Positions 61,993-64,000 of a DNA stretch of 64,000 nt are shown here, piece after piece. Where the stretch lies: positions 18,691,681 to 18,755,680 of the forward strand of contig OX243828.1 in NCBI GenBank assembly GCA_945859605.1. Reading direction: 5' to 3'. This DNA comes from Lumbricus rubellus. Taxonomy: Eukaryota; Annelida; Clitellata; Crassiclitellata; Lumbricidae. Positions within the stretch are counted from its first letter, which is position 1, and every line of letters starts with the position of its first letter. The translations under genes were made by a program, and so were the position numbers. The notes below the pieces were generated by a model. It searched no databases, was not told where the DNA came from, and worked only from the letters and a program-made list of their open reading frames with translations.

Positions 61993-64000
61993 TTAGAGGT
62001 CGAGACCATCGTACGACCGGTTTGAAGATCCTTGTTGTTTTGCGAGTTTCAGATGTGCAACTGTGTTGGCAAAGTGCTTGTTGATCTGATCCGTCTCCTC
62101 GTTCGTCTCCAGCGTCGGCAGATCTTCACGAATTTTCGATATCAGTTCACTGACCGTGGATACTTCAACCTGTTGAAGAAAGTTTCACTGTAGTTGATTC
62201 TAAGTAAAAAGTCTTTTTTGTGACGGGTTTTGAAGAAAGTTTCACTGTAGTTGATTCTAAGTAAAAAGTCTTTTTTGTGACGGGTTTTGAAGAAAGTTTC
62301 ACTGTAGTTGATTCTAAGTAAAAAGTCTTTTTTGTGACGGGTTTTGAAGAAAGTTTCACTGTAGTTGATTCTACGTAAAAAGTCTTTTTTGCGACGGCTT
62401 TTTGACCCCCGTCGTCACATTTGTCCTACGAGCTAGGATCACAATTGATCAAGTTAGATCCTGTGCCATTGCTGTGCCCTCCATGTGGAATGCCCTTCCT
62501 TCCACTCTGCAGTCTGCACAGCACTCTCCTTTCAATCTGGATTGCTTTCTACAGATCACTCCCTCTCCCTTAGTCCTTGAAACCTATTTCTTCTCTTGGA
62601 GTTCCCACATTGTGAGCGCTACTGAATGGCCCACGGCGGTGAGTGACGCTATGGAAATTACTAATTACAGTAATTAGAATCAGCTTATCATGACTTTCAA
62701 ATTTTATGAACTTTAAAATTTTATCAATCTAAAACTAATTTTTTTTTATAAACTTTATTTTTTAAAATCAATATATATATACATGTAAGACATTTTCCCT
62801 AGATCACCATCCGACACATTCTATAAGCACTTGAAATTTTTTCTTTTTTGGCCGTGTTTAGTTGGGAGCACCTCTGAGTAGTTTCCTTGAAGAGGTGCTA
62901 TATAAATACTTGAATGAATGAACGAGTCGGGAGCACCTCTGAGTAGTTTCCTTGAAGAGGTATCATATAAATACTTGAATGAATGTATGAATGAACGTAG
63001 ACATACCTCAGTGCAGCCTTTTTCATAGAAGTAGATGTGGCTGTTGAGTATCTCAACGAACAGTTGAACTTGAACGGACTTATCCATGCATTGGTTGGCG
63101 ATACGACCAGCCTTCTTCAGACACTCCACCACTCGCTTCCCATCGCGCATCTGGAAAAAGCATGGAATCAGTTTCAGTAACGCTGGAAAAAGTCGTACAC
63201 TTCCGTCGCAAATCAATCTTCTGAGATAGATTGCCTAGTTTAGATTTTAAGCACTTCCTCAACTTCGAAACATGCACACATTATTCATGGACTAAAACAG
63301 CCTAGTGACAAAGTAGATGGTTGGCATTACAGTATCATCATTGTATTTAGTTAAATTAAACTGTAACATAATTAATACAACCTTGCTGATTGGTCGACAT
63401 CTCTCGAATAACAAGTAGAGACGCATGTATGTATTGTATGTATGTAATGTATGCATGCATGCATGTATGTATGAGCACCTGATGGGGCACCCCTTAAAAG
63501 ATTACTACACAGAGGCGTCCAGCACGAACACTGGAGATTCACGCCAAAGCGCATGAGCACTTGCAAGTGACGAACTTGCTTAGGGTCCCTAAACGACGGC
63601 TTGAGTTGGATTCGAACCCGGAACCTTCCAGCTCCAAGACACCGAACGCACCCCTACACCACCACATCTTCATTAATTATCAATCAGGGTGACAAACTGC
63701 AACCTGACACATTGCCAACAATACAAACTATATCGGCCAGAAGCAACCATCCTTATATTTTCCGGATAAGAACATACATGCGCATTGCGCAAGTAGATGG
63801 TAACCATTACTAACCTCTTTACCACCGCCATCCTTGCACTTTCCCGACCAGAACATGTGTGAGCAGGTGGTAACGCCACGGCACTGGTCCGGTTTCTTGA
63901 GAAGCTTCGAAGCCGCAAGAGCACACTGGGTCCTCAACGGCTCGTGATTCTCCTCACTGAAGCACGTTATCTTTTCAAACGTTGAAATTATAAGCGTAAT
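61993..64000 (-). CDS. VPS35: VPS35 retromer subunit, last three exons (gene runs off the right edge)
   Basis: VPS35 is the scaffold of the retromer complex, which recycles cargo from endosomes to the trans-Golgi and plasma membrane. Exons: 63815 to beyond 64000 ([44 protein letters not shown]), 63007-63150 ([38 protein letters not shown]) and 61993-62169 ([37 protein letters not shown], then SYDGLDL and TAA at 61993-61995). Borders are GT/AG and phase 0. These give 168 residues at the C-terminus, the alpha-solenoid region that contacts VPS29. Similarity to animal VPS35 is close and the ending YDGLDL is of the expected type. It converges on the PLPP gene. Both introns carry repeats. Confidence 0.95.
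62172..62401. repeat. 57-bp tandem repeat, four units, next to the last VPS35 acceptor
   Basis: TTGAAGAAAGTTTCACTG recurs at 62174, 62231, 62288 and 62345, exactly 57 bp apart. The copies are almost identical, with a few changes in the last. The unit nearest the exon supplies the pyrimidine tract and AG of the splice acceptor on the minus strand. Confidence 0.95.
62402..62680 (+). pseudogene. LINE C-terminal remnant in a VPS35 intron
   Basis: The frame reads [20 protein letters not shown] then LPSTLQSAQ and FNLDCFLQI. This is the loose pattern (R-S-F-..P-x-x-W-N-x-L-P) seen at the end of CR1/L2-type LINE ORF2 proteins. It is a short, 5'-truncated remnant antisense to VPS35. Confidence 0.45.
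62860..62996 (+). repeat. Two tandem SINE 3' fragments
   Basis: GGAGCACCTCTGAGTAGTTT...CTATATAAATACTTG occurs twice (62867 and 62931), the second with one change in GCTATATAAAT. Confidence 0.85.
63473..63668 (-). mobile_element. tRNA-derived SINE, near full length
   Basis: On the minus strand a tRNA-like head (GGTGGTGTAGGGGTGCG as box A region, box B GGTTCGAATCC, complement at 63608-63618) leads through a body of about 100 bp to the GACGCCTCTGTGTAGTAATC / GGGGTGCCCCATC tail. It matches the SINE at 35684 in layout and lies within a VPS35 intron. Confidence 0.75.

Overview
The window is animal nuclear DNA, not bacterial. It has AG/GT spliced introns, two well-conserved metazoan genes (a lipid phosphate phosphatase and the retromer subunit VPS35), part of a neuronal-type RGK small GTPase gene, very dense microsatellites, tRNA-derived SINEs and many small DNA transposons. 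A marine invertebrate is the likeliest source; the phylum cannot be fixed from the sequence alone.

Layout. 0-12.8 kb: mostly simple repeats, one hAT-type MITE (1.9-2.2 kb) and a decayed mariner/Tc1-like element (7.5-8.5 kb); no gene supported. 12.8-14.7 kb: on the minus strand, a large coding exon of an RGK-family GTPase, ending inside the G domain, with a probable promoter (TATA, NRF1-like palindrome, CRE) at 14.64-14.70 kb; the remaining exons would lie beyond the left edge. 14.8-19.4 kb: CAGA, CA, TATG and polypurine repeats.

19.434-34.663 kb: the centrepiece, a full-length Maverick/Polinton (adintovirus-like endogenous virus) of 15,230 bp. It has identical 191-bp terminal inverted repeats (5'-AG...CT-3') and a perfect 6-bp target duplication AAGCGG. 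Its gene order is: integrase with chromodomain and a zinc-ribbon/PLA2-like gene (leftward); then packaging ATPase, minor capsid (penton), four or five virion-associated or unknown proteins including a dUTPase-fold protein, and major capsid protein (rightward); then fibre-like protein, adenain-type protease, zinc-ribbon protein and protein-primed DNA polymerase B (leftward). It looks recently inserted but coding-defective: one in-frame stop splits the polymerase, one splits the protease, the penton frame has no AUG, and the integrase frame has no AUG before its first catalytic Asp. The last point coincides with a canonical -1 slippery heptamer in the overlap with the PLA2-like gene, the most interesting testable signal here.

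34.7-53 kb: repeats, including a tRNA-derived SINE, a 230-bp poly-G tract, 700 bp of CATA repeat, a 3.66-kb foldback-like element whose long inverted repeats carry 153-bp tandem units, several hAT MITEs with 8-bp target duplications, a 5'-truncated LINE with an intact reverse transcriptase frame, and a three-level nest of elements at 52.2-52.65 kb. 53.1-59.4 kb: a complete six-exon phospholipid phosphatase gene (plus strand, 296 aa). 61.99-64.0 kb: the last three exons of VPS35 (minus strand), convergent with the phosphatase gene, with a 57-bp tandem repeat abutting the last splice acceptor.
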